Part shown: positions 15,786-24,601 of the stretch, piece after piece
Layout of the letters: each line of letters opens with the position of its first letter
Position numbering within the stretch: the stretch's first letter is position 1
Origin: Alphaproteobacteria bacterium
GTDB lineage: Bacteria > Myxococcota_A > UBA796 > GCA-2862545
Direction: 5' to 3'
Length of the DNA: 64,000 bases
NCBI GenBank assembly: GCA_020632875.1
Contig: JACKET010000007.1
Location: forward strand, 248,001 to 312,000
Notes under the pieces: model-generated
Database searches by the model: none
The model's input: the letters and a program-made list of their open reading frames with translations, nothing else
Told to the model about the DNA's origin: nothing
Position numbers and translations under genes: made by a program

Positions 15786-18557
15786 TCAGGCCTCCAGCGC
15801 CGCGAGGATGCGGTCGGGGGTGAACGGCATGGTGCGCAGCCGGATCCCGACGGCGTCGTGGATGGCGTTGGCGATGGCCGGGATCGCCGGGTGCAGCGGA
15901 CCCTCTCCGGCCTCCTTGGCCCCGTACGGCCCGCCGGGATCGAGGCTCTCGACGATGCTCGCCGCGATGGGCGGCGTGTCGAGCGCCGTTGCGATTCGGT
16001 AGTCGAGCAGGCTCGGACCGCGGTGCAGCCCGCGCTCGCGGCCCTCGAGGTAGAAGTCGTGGTGCTCGTAGAGCGCCTCCGAGAGGCCCATGTGCACGGA
16101 GCCCTCGATCTGCCCCTCGACGAGCGTGGGGTTGATGGCGCGCCCGCAGTCGTGGGCCGCCCAGAGGTTCACGAGCTTCACGATGCCGGTGTCGGGGTCG
16201 ACGTCCACCTCGGCGACGTGCGCCGTGGCGGAGTAGGCCGGGCTCGCGCCGATCGTGCCGCCCCGGTAGTCGCCACCGAGCTTCTTCGTGGTCTTGTAGC
16301 CGCCGGTGCTCCCGAGCACGCCGTAGCGGGACTCGGCGAGGCGGAGCGCGTCGACGAACCCGACCTGGCGGTCTTCTTCGGCGTGCCGGAGCCTGCCGGG
16401 CTCGACCACGACGCGCGATGCGGTGGTTCCCCAGTGCTCGGCGACGGCGGCCATGATCTTCGCGCGCAGCGCCTGGCCCGCCTCGCGTGCGGCGATGCCG
16501 GCCATGTACGTGACCCGCGAGCTGTAGGCGCCGAGATCGACGGGGCACAGCTGGGTGTCGCCACTCACGACGTGGACGTCGTCCGGGTCGCAGCCGAGCT
16601 CCTCCGCGACGATCCAGGCGAGCGTGGCGCTCGAGCCCTGGCCGATGTCGTTCGTGCCGCTGAACACCGTGATCCGCCCGCTGCGGTCGGCCCGGATCTG
16701 GACCCCGGACTGCGGCATGTCGTTCGGGTAGATCGGGTAAGCGGTGCCGGAGATGTACATGCTCGTCGCGACGCCGAGGCCCCGGCCGAACGGGAGCTTG
16801 CCGTGGCGGGCCTTCCAGTCGCTGCCCGCTTCGACGGCGTCGAGACAGGCGAGGATGCCGGTCGACGGGACGAGCTGGCCGTTCACGGTCGTCTCGCCGG
16901 ACTCCATCGCGTTGATGCGGCGGATCTCGATGGGGTCGAGGCCGAGCTGCGCGGCGAGCTCGTCGATGGCGGTCTCGAGCGGGAATCGCGGCTGGACGGA
17001 GCCGTGCCCGCGCTTCGGGCCGCAGCAGGGCTTGTTCGTGTAGACCCGGCGGGACCGGAAGCGGTACGTGCCGAACCGCAGCGGCCCGGGGAGCAGCTGG
17101 CCCGCGTAGTACGTCGTGACGAGCCCGAAGCTGTGGTACGCGCCGCCGTCGAGCACGATGTCGTTGTCGACGGCCGTGATGCGGCCGTCGGCGTCGGCCG
17201 AGATGCGGAAGTCGAACTCCATCGGGTGGCGGCCGCGGTGGGCGTAGAAGACCTCTTCGCGCGTGTAGAGGATCTTCACGGGACGCCCGGCCTTCTTCGC
17301 GAGGAGCGCCGCGCAGATCTCGAGGTCGAAGGGCTCGGACTTGCCGCCGAACGCACCGCCGATGGCGGGCTGCACGACGCGGACCTTCGACTCCGGCACG
17401 TCGAGCTGTCGGGCGAGCTCGCGGTGCAGGTAGTGCATCACCTGGGTCGCGGACCAGAGCGTGAGGCGCCCGTCGGCGTCCCACTCGGCGAGCGCGCAGT
17501 GCGGCTCGATGGCGCCGTGCGTGCTGCCGGCGTAGCTCCAGTGGCCCTGCACGGTGGCCGCGGCGCTGCCGAGCGCTGCGTCGACGTCCCCGAACTCGAG
17601 GACGACCTCCTTGCAGACGTTGTCGCGGCGCTCGCGGCCCTTCCAGTCGCTCTCGTGCACGCGCGGGGCGTCCGTGGCGAGGGCCTCGTCCGGCGTGAGG
17701 ACCGCGGAGAGCACCTCGTAGTCGACCTCGATGAGGGCGAGGGCGCGGATGGCGGTGTCCTCGTCGACCGCGGCGACGGCCGCCACGCCTTCGCCGACGT
17801 ACCGGACCTTGTCGGTGGCCAGCGCGGTCTCGTCGGGCGTCCATGGGATGACGCAGTACGGGGTGGGCAGCTCGGAGCCGACGATGACCGCGAACACGCC
17901 TTCGAGCGCGGCGGCCCGCGAGGTGTCGATGCTCCGGATGCGCGCGTGGGCATGGGGCGATCGGAGGATGCGGCCGTGCGCCATCCGCGGCCGGACGAGG
18001 TCGTCGGTGTACTGCGTGGTGCCGGTGGCCTTGCCGATGGCGTCGGCCTTGCGCCCGCGGGCGCCGACGACGTGGAAGCCCTCGGCAGCGGGGCCGAGCT
18101 TCTGGGGGAGCGAGACCTGGGTCGTCGCGGCCTTCTTCACGGCTTCGACGATCTTCGTGTACCCGGTGCAGCGGCAGAGGTTGCCCGAGAGCGCCTGGCG
18201 GATCTCGGCGTCGTCGGGGCTCGGGTTGCGGTCGAGCAGGGCCTTGGCGGACAGGATCATCCCGGTCTGGCAGAAGCCGCACTGGAGCGCGCCGCACGCG
18301 TCGAACGCGCGCTGGAGCGGATGCGGGCCGTCGGGCGTCGCGAGGCCTTCGATGGTGGTGACCTCGCCGCGCACGGTCTTCGCGAGGGTGCAGCACGCCA
18401 GCGTCGGCTTCCCGTCGACGAGCACGGTGCACGCGCCGCAGTCGCCCTTGTCGCAGCCCTGCTTCGCGCCCGTGAGCCCGGCCCGGTAGCGGAGGAGCTC
18501 GAGGAGGGTCCAGTGGTCGGGGCAGTCCGCTTCGACCTTCTCGCCGTTGACGATCAT
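15786..18557 (-). CDS. Fused 2Fe-2S / molybdopterin subunit, HcrC-HcrA-like
   Basis: A 923-residue polypeptide joining two proteins usually made separately. Residues 1 to about 155 are the two-cluster ferredoxin subunit (GCDKGDCGACTVLVDG, then CGFCQTGM and CRCTGY). The rest is the molybdenum-binding large subunit (GGAFGGKSEPFDLE, CCGPKRGHGSVQPRF, GTNDIGQGS, and GPYGAKEAGEGPLHPA with the expected catalytic Glu). The FGGKSEPF and CGPKRGHG segments point to 4-hydroxybenzoyl-CoA reductase-like enzymes more than xanthine dehydrogenase. The ATG overlaps the aminopeptidase stop (ATGA) and is preceded by no separate ferredoxin gene. It should act with the FAD subunit downstream, using molybdopterin-cytosine-dinucleotide. 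Whether it reduces or oxidises its substrate cannot be told. Confidence 0.87.
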   Translation of the reverse strand: MIVNGEKVEADCPDHWTLLELLRYRAGLTGAKQGCDKGDCGACTVLVDGKPTLACCTLAKTVRGEVTTIEGLATPDGPHPLQRAFDACGALQCGFCQTGMILSAKALLDRNPSPDDAEIRQALSGNLCRCTGYTKIVEAVKKAATTQVSLPQKLGPAAEGFHVVGARGRKADAIGKATGTTQYTDDLVRPRMAHGRILRSPHAHARIRSIDTSRAAALEGVFAVIVGSELPTPYCVIPWTPDETALATDKVRYVGEGVAAVAAVDEDTAIRALALIEVDYEVLSAVLTPDEALATDAPRVHESDWKGRERRDNVCKEVVLEFGDVDAALGSAAATVQGHWSYAGSTHGAIEPHCALAEWDADGRLTLWSATQVMHYLHRELARQLDVPESKVRVVQPAIGGAFGGKSEPFDLEICAALLAKKAGRPVKILYTREEVFYAHRGRHPMEFDFRISADADGRITAVDNDIVLDGGAYHSFGLVTTYYAGQLLPGPLRFGTYRFRSRRVYTNKPCCGPKRGHGSVQPRFPLETAIDELAAQLGLDPIEIRRINAMESGETTVNGQLVPSTGILACLDAVEAGSDWKARHGKLPFGRGLGVATSMYISGTAYPIYPNDMPQSGVQIRADRSGRITVFSGTNDIGQGSSATLAWIVAEELGCDPDDVHVVSGDTQLCPVDLGAYSSRVTYMAGIAAREAGQALRAKIMAAVAEHWGTTASRVVVEPGRLRHAEEDRQVGFVDALRLAESRYGVLGSTGGYKTTKKLGGDYRGGTIGASPAYSATAHVAEVDVDPDTGIVKLVNLWAAHDCGRAINPTLVEGQIEGSVHMGLSEALYEHHDFYLEGRERGLHRGPSLLDYRIATALDTPPIAASIVESLDPGGPYGAKEAGEGPLHPAIPAIANAIHDAVGIRLRTMPFTPDRILAALEA

Positions 18558-19984
18558 GCGCCCGCTCCGATGAGGGTGAGGAGGAGGCCGACGCCGAAGC
18601 CGGTCCCGCGTCCGCCCGAGTGCGCCGGGGCCGCGAGGTCGACGTGCAGCCAGCGCCCGGCCCACTCGCCCATGTGGTTGCCGACGAACTGTGCCGCACA
18701 CGACGACTGGGCGTTCGCGCGGTCTTTCACGCTGTTCTTCATGTCGGCGATGGAGCTCGCGAACTCCTTGCGGAACAGCTCGGGCGCGAAGGGGAGCGGG
18801 TGGACGAGGTCGCCCGACCGCTTGCCCGCGTCGACGGCCTTCGCTTCGAGCGCCTCGTCGTTGCAGTAGAGGCTCGCATGGAGCTTGCCGGTCGCCATGG
18901 ACTGGGCGCCGGTCAGGGTCGCGAGATCGACGAGCACGTCGGGCTCGCGGTGCTTCACGGCCCACGCGACGCCGTCGCCGAGCACGAGGCGCCCTTCGGC
19001 GTCGGTGTTGTTCACCTCGACGGTCTTGCCGCTGTACATCGTGATCACGTCATCGGGACGCAGCGCGGCGGGCCCGATGGCGTTCTCGGCGATGCAGAGG
19101 ACCGCGGTGAGCCGCACGGGGACCTCGAGGGCCACGGCGGCCTCGAATGCCGCGAGGACCGCCGCCGCTCCGCCCATGTCGGTCTTCATGCCGGGCATGC
19201 CGGTCTTCGTCTTCAGGGACAGCCCGCCGGTGTCGTACGTGATGCCCTTGCCGACCCAGCACACCTTGTCGGCCGCGCCCTGGGGAGCCCAGTCGAGCAC
19301 GACGAGCGCGGGCTCCTGGACGGCAGCACGCCCCACGGCCGCGATGCCGCCGAAGCCCTGTGCCTCGAGGTCGTGGCGGCGGAGGACGTGCACCGACACG
19401 CCCTTGAAGGCGCCGATGGCACGTGCCGTCGTGACGAACGCGTCTGGACCGAGCATGTCGGGCGGGGAGTCGACGAGGTGCGCGGCGCGCCGGACGGCCG
19501 CCACGGCGGGCTGGAGCTCGCCGCCGATGGGGCCGGCGGGGCCGAGCAGCATGGCGACGACGGTGCTCTCGGTGGGCTTGCTGCGCACGGAGAAGGTGGG
19601 GAAGGACCGCGCGATGCCGCACGCGGCGGCGAAGGCGTGCGTGTTGTCGTCGAGCACGGCCACGACGGCGTTGCGCGCGTTGCGCCCGGCGGCGAGGAGG
19701 CGCGGATAACACCATGCGCGCGACGGGCTGTTGTGCCGCGAGGCGACCTCGGGCAGGACGCACGCGGTGACCTTCTGGAGGGTGCCCTCGAGCCAGGTGG
19801 TCGCCGTTCGCCCCGAATCGCCGGGGTCGCCCTTGAGCATCCCGGGCCACGCGGCGCGCACGGCCGGCGGGAGCAGGGCGAGGACCTCGGCCCGCGCGAG
19901 CGCGTCGCGGCGGCCGATGATCTGGAGGGAATGGACGCCTTCGAGGTCGGCGAGGTCGGTCGTGAAGTCGAGGGTCTGCGACAT
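18554..19984 (-). CDS. M17 leucyl aminopeptidase family protein
   Basis: A 476-residue cytosolic metallo-aminopeptidase of family M17. The catalytic domain carries VGKGITYDTGGLSLK (metal-binding Lys and Asp), MKTDMGGAAAV (second Asp with the substrate Lys nearby) and the signature NTDAEGRLVL (Asp and Glu ligands, Arg). The N-terminal domain is divergent from PepA, and motif spacing resembles the NPEPL1-type subgroup. It releases N-terminal residues from peptides, requiring two divalent metals. It is the first gene of the run and overlaps the molybdenum hydroxylase by ATGA, which suggests co-expression without showing a shared task. Confidence 0.88.
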   Translation of the reverse strand: MSQTLDFTTDLADLEGVHSLQIIGRRDALARAEVLALLPPAVRAAWPGMLKGDPGDSGRTATTWLEGTLQKVTACVLPEVASRHNSPSRAWCYPRLLAAGRNARNAVVAVLDDNTHAFAAACGIARSFPTFSVRSKPTESTVVAMLLGPAGPIGGELQPAVAAVRRAAHLVDSPPDMLGPDAFVTTARAIGAFKGVSVHVLRRHDLEAQGFGGIAAVGRAAVQEPALVVLDWAPQGAADKVCWVGKGITYDTGGLSLKTKTGMPGMKTDMGGAAAVLAAFEAAVALEVPVRLTAVLCIAENAIGPAALRPDDVITMYSGKTVEVNNTDAEGRLVLGDGVAWAVKHREPDVLVDLATLTGAQSMATGKLHASLYCNDEALEAKAVDAGKRSGDLVHPLPFAPELFRKEFASSIADMKNSVKDRANAQSSCAAQFVGNHMGEWAGRWLHVDLAAPAHSGGRGTGFGVGLLLTLIGAGA

Positions 19985-20048
19985 GCGGCCCTATAGCGCG
20001 GTCTGGCGGCGCAGAGGAGCCCGCGACCGGCCCTCCCCGAACCGATTG

Positions 20049-20343
20049 GTGTCAGAGCGAACCCGAACATCTCGATAGATATGGATTCAAGCGTGTTTCG
20101 GGGATTTCTACTCTCGATGGGTGCTGTCGGGGCGGTCGAATCGGCCCACGGTCCCAGATTGCATGCGTCCTCGATTGCCTGGATATGTGGCGGGCTATGG
20201 CTGTCGAGTGTGCGGGGCGGTCCTTCCGTCGCGATGCGTCGCTCGTACCGCGCCACTGCGACATTTTCGCGCAATTCGAAGTTCGGTGCTCGAAAGATGA
20301 CCCTCGAGGTGAATAATCGCGATGTTTGGGTTCGCTCTGACAC
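20049..20343. repeat. MITE-like segment with 28-bp terminal inverted repeats
   Basis: The 431-base gap between two divergent genes (19985-20415) has no supported gene. Most of it is a 295-base segment whose ends, 20049-20076 and 20316-20343, are inverted repeats matching at 26 of 28 bases (GTGTCAGAGCGAACCCGAAC at the left end). The interior is clearly richer in A+T than the surroundings and unlike the other intergenic repeats here. It resembles a small non-autonomous insertion (MITE) or its remnant. No clear target-site duplication was seen. The adjoining 64 and 72 bases should contain the promoters of the two flanking genes. Confidence 0.7.
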
Positions 20344-20415
20344 CGTTTCGGGAGCCGCGGCTCGGGAGCCGGCCCCCGAGTCCCGTCGCCAGCCCACGAG
20401 GGTTACCTCCAACCG

Positions 20416-21588
20416 ATGATCGATACCGAGGTCCTCGTGATCGGTGGGGGTCCGGGCGGCTCGGCCACCGCGCTCCAGCTGGCCCGCCGCGGGCACGCCG
20501 TGACGCTCCTCGATCGCGCGGAGTTCCCGCGCGAGAAGGTCTGCGGCGAAGGCCTCATGCCGTACGGTGTCGGGGAGCTGCGCCGGCTCGGGGTCGAGCT
20601 GATCGCGCAGGTCGACGCGCGGCCGTTCCTCGGCATCGGCTACACGGTCGGGTCCGAGAGCGCCGAGGGGCGGTTTCCGTCCGGCCACCACGGGCTCGGC
20701 GTGCGACGGAACCGCCTCGACCTCGCGCTGGCCGGGTTCTGCCGCGAGGCGGGTGTCGACCGGCGCCACGGGCTCAAGGTGCGCGAGGTCGGCGGCTGGC
20801 CCGGGCGGATGTGGGCAGACGTGGGCGGACGGCAGATCCGGGCCCGCGCCATCGTCGGGGCCGACGGCATGCACTCGGTCGTCCGGAAGTCCCTCGGGCT
20901 GCAGCGTCCCGCGCGGGGGCGGCCGCGCTACGGCCTCCGCGGCCACTTCCGCCTGGCGCGTGGCGCGCGGGCGCTCGACCTCGTCGAGGTCCATGCGACC
21001 GACGGCCTGGAGCTGTACCTCACGCCGACCGGAGACCGGGAGCTGAACGTCGCCGTCCTCCTGGAGCGCGACGCGACGAAGGCCCTGAAGGGCGACGTGG
21101 CGGGGGGCTTCGCGCGCATCCTCGCGGCATACGAGCCGCTCCGCGAGCTGCTCGACGGGGCGGAGTCCGCGAGCGAGCCCGCCCTGTGCGGGCCCCTCCG
21201 CCAGGAGGCGACGCGGGCCGCGACGGACGGAGCCGTCCTCGTGGGGGACGCCGCGGGCTTCCTCGACGGCATCACCGGGGAGGGCATGAGCCTCACGCTG
21301 TTGTCGGCCCGGCTCGCCGCCGAAGCCCTGTCGGAGGGGCTCCGCACGGGTCGGCTCGCGGCGCGGCACCTGGCGGCCTACGAGCGGCGTCGGTGGCGCG
21401 CGAGCCGCGACCTCACGTGGCTCACCGAGATCGTCCTCGCGGGCATCCGGCACCGCCGGCTCGCGCGGCGGGTCGTCCGCGGGCTGCGCCGCCACCCGGA
21501 GATCTTCGAGCAGGTGCTCGCGATCAACGCCGGGACGGGGCGCCTCGCCGACGTCGGGGTCCGCAACCTGCTGAAGGTGCTGCTGTGA
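20416..21588 (+). CDS. FAD-dependent oxidoreductase, geranylgeranyl-reductase-like
   Basis: A 390-residue flavoprotein of the PHBH/geranylgeranyl-reductase superfamily. The N-terminal dinucleotide fold is VLVIGGGPGGSATALQLARR; KVCGEGLMP near residue 42 and GADGMHSVVRKSLGL near 155 are group motifs; VLVGDAAGFLDGITGEGMSL near 275 closes the FAD site. Relatives reduce isoprenoid side chains or hydroxylate aromatic or polyketide products; the substrate here is unknown. It heads a plus-strand run and its stop overlaps the hydrolase start (GTGA). The C-terminal 70 residues are basic and helical. The start ATG has only a weak upstream GAGGG. Confidence 0.85.
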   Translation: MIDTEVLVIGGGPGGSATALQLARRGHAVTLLDRAEFPREKVCGEGLMPYGVGELRRLGVELIAQVDARPFLGIGYTVGSESAEGRFPSGHHGLGVRRNRLDLALAGFCREAGVDRRHGLKVREVGGWPGRMWADVGGRQIRARAIVGADGMHSVVRKSLGLQRPARGRPRYGLRGHFRLARGARALDLVEVHATDGLELYLTPTGDRELNVAVLLERDATKALKGDVAGGFARILAAYEPLRELLDGAESASEPALCGPLRQEATRAATDGAVLVGDAAGFLDGITGEGMSLTLLSARLAAEALSEGLRTGRLAARHLAAYERRRWRASRDLTWLTEIVLAGIRHRRLARRVVRGLRRHPEIFEQVLAINAGTGRLADVGVRNLLKVLL

Positions 21589-22457
21589 AGCCCGACTGGA
21601 CCGTCACCACCGAAGACAGCATCACGCTCGGCGCGAAGGTCACGCCTCCCGTGGGAGAGCCCGTCGGCGACGTGGTCCTGCTGCACGCGATGATGGTCGA
21701 CGCGCGCAGCGTCGATCGTCCGCCCGGTGCGGGGCTGGCGAGCACCCTCGCGAAGGCCGGGTTCCGCGTCCACCGGGCGGACTTCCGCGGGCGCGGCATG
21801 AGCCGGGGTCCGCGGGACTGGACGTACGACGACCTCGTGTACCGCGATGTCCCCGCTTTGGTCGGGCACGTCACGGCGGCGCACGGCACGCCGTGGGTCG
21901 TCGGCCACTCGCTCGGCGGGCACGTCACGGCGGCGAGCTGGGCGACGGGATCGTGCGACATCGCGGGGCTCGTGGGCATCGCCGCGAACGTGTGGATGCC
22001 GTCCCTCGAGCTCTCGAAGCGGCTGCGCGCGAAGAAGGCGGCGGGCATGGTGCTCCTGCGCGCGTCCCTCCGGCTGTTCGACGGCATCGCCGCGAAGCGC
22101 GCCGGCATGGGCCCGATCGACGAGGCACCGGGCTATGGCCGCGACCTGGCGGGCTTCTGGAAGAAGGACTTCTGGGGAGACCGCACCGGACGCGACTGGT
22201 CGGCGGCGATGCGCACGCTCGAGGGCCCCATGCTCTCGGTGATCAGCCGGGGCGACACGCTCCTCGCGCATCCCGCGGGTGCGCGGGCGTGGGCCGAGCA
22301 GGCGCCGGGCTGCGAGGTGTGGGAGATCCGGGACGGCGACCACGGCATGGCCGCCGCACCCGGGCACATGGAGCTGGCCGTCGACGGCGGCTCCGTCCGA
22401 CTCTGGGAGGCCATCGGACGATGGATGCGCGACAGGTCCTCGAAGAGCACGTCGTAG
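21585..22457 (+). CDS. Alpha/beta hydrolase
   Basis: A 290-residue serine hydrolase of the alpha/beta fold, starting at GTG in a GTGA overlap. The oxyanion region is VVLLHAMMVDARS near residue 30, the strand-4 motif FRGRGMSRG follows, and the nucleophile elbow is VVGHSLGGHV with Ser near residue 108. The late acid and His are probably in SRGDTLLA and DGDHGMAAAPGH. It resembles the serine-aminopeptidase_S33 or monoglyceride-lipase group; the substrate is not determinable. The downstream pseudouridine synthase gene begins inside its last 37 bases. Confidence 0.83.
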   Translation: MKPDWTVTTEDSITLGAKVTPPVGEPVGDVVLLHAMMVDARSVDRPPGAGLASTLAKAGFRVHRADFRGRGMSRGPRDWTYDDLVYRDVPALVGHVTAAHGTPWVVGHSLGGHVTAASWATGSCDIAGLVGIAANVWMPSLELSKRLRAKKAAGMVLLRASLRLFDGIAAKRAGMGPIDEAPGYGRDLAGFWKKDFWGDRTGRDWSAAMRTLEGPMLSVISRGDTLLAHPAGARAWAEQAPGCEVWEIRDGDHGMAAAPGHMELAVDGGSVRLWEAIGRWMRDRSSKSTS

Positions 22458-23329
22458 AGGAGGAGGGCGAGCGCGTCGATCGCTGGGCGACCCGCCACTT
22501 CGCGCGGCTCCCCACACGTGGCGCCGCGCGCAAGGCCTGCAAGCGCGGGGACCTGCTCCTCGGCGGGCAGCCCGTCGAGTCCAGCCGGTTCGTGCGGCTC
22601 GGCGATCGCGTCGCGCTGCTCGACTCCGCCGAGCTCCATCCGGCCTGCGCCATCGACCCCGAGGTCGTGTACGCGGACGCGCGCTGCGCCCTGGTCGTGA
22701 AGCCGGCGGGGCTCCTCGTCAACGGGAACCGCCACCGCACGCTGGAGCACGCGCTCCCGAACGTCCTGCCGCGGTCCTCCGAGCCCGATGCGCTCGTGGC
22801 CGCGCGCCCCGTCCATCGGCTGGACTTCGAGACGACCGGGCTCGTCGCGGTCGCGCGGTGCCACCGCGTCCTGGTCGCGTGGAGCCGCGACTTCGAGGAG
22901 CGCCGCGTCCGCAAGCGCTACCGGGCCATCGTGGTGGGCCGTCTCGAAGGCGAGGGACGCGTCGAAGCCGTCCTGGACGGGCGGGAAGCGGTGTCGACAT
23001 GGTCGGCGGTCCAGGCGTTCCGCTGTCTGAAGACGGGCTGGTGCACGGTGGTCGACCTCGAGCCGCTGACGGGACGGATGCACCAGCTCCGCCGGCACCT
23101 GCTGTCGATCGGGCACCCCGTGCTCGGCGACCGTCGCTACTGCCTCGACGGGCTGTACCTCAAGGGTTCCGGCCTGTTCCTGGCGGCCGTCCACCTCGAC
23201 CTGCCCGATCCGGACGGCGGGGACGGCCGGATCGCGGCCACCATCGCGCCTCCGGCGAAGATGGAGTCGTTCGTCGTCCGCGAGGAGCGCCGGTGGGCGC
23301 GCTGGCATGGTAAGAACCCCGCGGACTGA
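22421..23329 (+). CDS. RluA-family pseudouridine synthase
   Basis: A 302-residue RNA pseudouridine synthase of the RluA branch. The catalytic motif is RPVHRLDFETTGLVAVAR near residue 128, with the Asp that attacks the uridine ring. LVVKPAGLLVNGN precedes it, and GRMHQLRRHLLSIGHPVLGD is the conserved RNA-binding motif. The N-terminal 70 residues look like an S4-type RNA-binding domain (KACKRGDLLLGG...VRLGDRVALL). The target site in tRNA or rRNA cannot be assigned. The ATG, behind GGGAGG, lies within the hydrolase gene in another frame (37-base overlap). Confidence 0.88.
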   Translation: MDARQVLEEHVVEEEGERVDRWATRHFARLPTRGAARKACKRGDLLLGGQPVESSRFVRLGDRVALLDSAELHPACAIDPEVVYADARCALVVKPAGLLVNGNRHRTLEHALPNVLPRSSEPDALVAARPVHRLDFETTGLVAVARCHRVLVAWSRDFEERRVRKRYRAIVVGRLEGEGRVEAVLDGREAVSTWSAVQAFRCLKTGWCTVVDLEPLTGRMHQLRRHLLSIGHPVLGDRRYCLDGLYLKGSGLFLAAVHLDLPDPDGGDGRIAATIAPPAKMESFVVREERRWARWHGKNPAD

Positions 23330-23343
23330 CCGGAGCTGATTCG

Positions 23344-24138
23344 ATGTCGCGTGTGGCGGAATACCTCGAGCTGGTCGACGAGCCCGAGCGGGGCGCACTC
23401 GACGGCACGCATCCGCACGACGAGCCGCTGCTCGCGCTCCTGGTGCAGATGGCGTACTCCGACGGCATCGTGCAGGACGACGAGCTCGCGCTCCTGTCGC
23501 GCATCCGGCCCGACCTCGACGTGGCCGGCGTGATGGAGTGGGCGGCGGGTGTCGCCGAGCGCACGTTCGATCCGCGCGTGCTGGCCGCGGCGATCACGAG
23601 CCCGGCCGACCGGTGGACCACGCTGCGCCTCGCGACGCGGATGGTCTGCATGGATGGCGACGTGGCCGACGAAGAGGTCGGCATCCTCCGGGATCTCGCC
23701 GAGGTGTTCGATCTCGACGACGAGGCGCCCGACCGCGCGGTCGCCGAGGTCGTGGCGCAGGGCGGTCCGATCGCGCGCGAGCGGGTCAGCGCGAGCCTGC
23801 GGAACATGATGTGGGACCGCGTCGAGCCCACGCGCGACGAGCCGGAGGTCGAGCTCGAGGGCGTGGCGCCCGAAGACGCGACGCACGTCTGCACGATGAA
23901 GATCGAAGACGAAGAGGTCGCGGCGCTGTACTTCGAGGGGCTGCTGGCGCTGTTCGAGGGCGGGCCGAAGTTCGTCCGGTGGGACGAGATCCGCACGTAC
24001 ACGCGGGTGCCGGTGCCGGGGGCGAGCTTCCACCTGCATACGAACCGCGACCATCTGAAGATGTCGGATCCGCGGATGAGGGATGTGGGTCGGCTCCTGG
24101 ACTACATCTATGGGCGTGAGGCGCTGCCCGACGCGTGA
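23344..24138 (+). CDS. TerB-like domain protein
   Basis: A 264-residue soluble protein. Residues about 30-130 resemble the TerB/DjlA N-terminal helical domain: two helix pairs, each with an acidic D-G-x-V-x-D-D-E motif (AYSDGIVQDDELALLSRI and CMDGDVADEEVGIL), a pattern associated with metal binding. The C-terminal half (DATHVCTMKIEDEEVAALYF...VRWDEIRTYTRVPVPGASFH) is a separate beta-rich domain I do not recognise. There is no signal peptide. It follows the RluA-like gene by 14 bases. Its stop codon lies within the first of four GTGAGTC heptads. Confidence 0.72.
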   Translation: MSRVAEYLELVDEPERGALDGTHPHDEPLLALLVQMAYSDGIVQDDELALLSRIRPDLDVAGVMEWAAGVAERTFDPRVLAAAITSPADRWTTLRLATRMVCMDGDVADEEVGILRDLAEVFDLDDEAPDRAVAEVVAQGGPIARERVSASLRNMMWDRVEPTRDEPEVELEGVAPEDATHVCTMKIEDEEVAALYFEGLLALFEGGPKFVRWDEIRTYTRVPVPGASFHLHTNRDHLKMSDPRMRDVGRLLDYIYGREALPDA

Positions 24139-24162
24139 GTCGTGAGTCGTGAGTCGTGAGTC
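24135..24162 (+). repeat. GTGAGTC heptad tandem repeat
   Basis: Four perfect GTGAGTC units (24135, 24142, 24149, 24156); the TGA stop of the TerB-like gene is inside the first unit. The unit differs in sequence from the GGAGCCA heptads at 11892 but has the same length and the same position right after a gene that faces a repeat island. Confidence 0.85.
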
Positions 24163-24215
24163 CGTGCGTCCGTGTGAATCCACGGGCCGCTCTGGGCGCT
24201 CCAGCGGGATCCGTC

Positions 24216-24475
24216 TCACGCAGATGACGCAGAAGGCGCAGATGACGCAGAAACCACGTCTCTGCGGATGTGAGCGCGCCGGAGCCCCGACTTCCGAGAT
24301 GGCCTGGAACGGGACTGTGCACGTCTCCTCACCAGAGCAGTCCGGCTGCTTTGGTGAATCCCGATTCCGGTCCTTGGCGGTCTTGGCGGGCAATCACTCC
24401 CGGGGACGCGAGGACGCTCGACTCGCGACGGTGTCGTTTCTGCGTCATCCGCGTCCATCTGCGTCATCTGCGTGA
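24216..24475. repeat. Inverted-repeat element, 260 bp, convergent gap
   Basis: The gap 24139-24601 between convergent genes holds no gene. Left arm 24216-24256 is a double ACGCAGATGACGCAGA-type array; the right arm 24437-24475 is its inverse. Inside is an 11-bp hairpin at 24330-24356 (CACCAGAGCAG paired with CTGCTTTGGTG, five-base loop). The rest matches the internal sequence of the elements at 43323 and 59824 (GAATCCCGATTCCGGTCC, GAGGACGCTCGAC). Bases 24476-24601 show nothing else I can support. Confidence 0.85.
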
Positions 24476-24601
24476 TGCCATGGAACGCTCGAAGCTCGAC
24501 CCCCTTCCGACCAGAGCGCTGCGACACCCGGGGATCGGCAACGTCGTCGCCCTGCAGCGTCCGTCTCACCTCACGTCCATCGGGCAAACCTCGGGCGAGC
24601 G

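Noticed and set aside
20081..20419. 112-codon frame inside the MITE-like segment
   Set aside because: No ribosome site, crosses the inverted-repeat end and overlaps the start of the real downstream gene.
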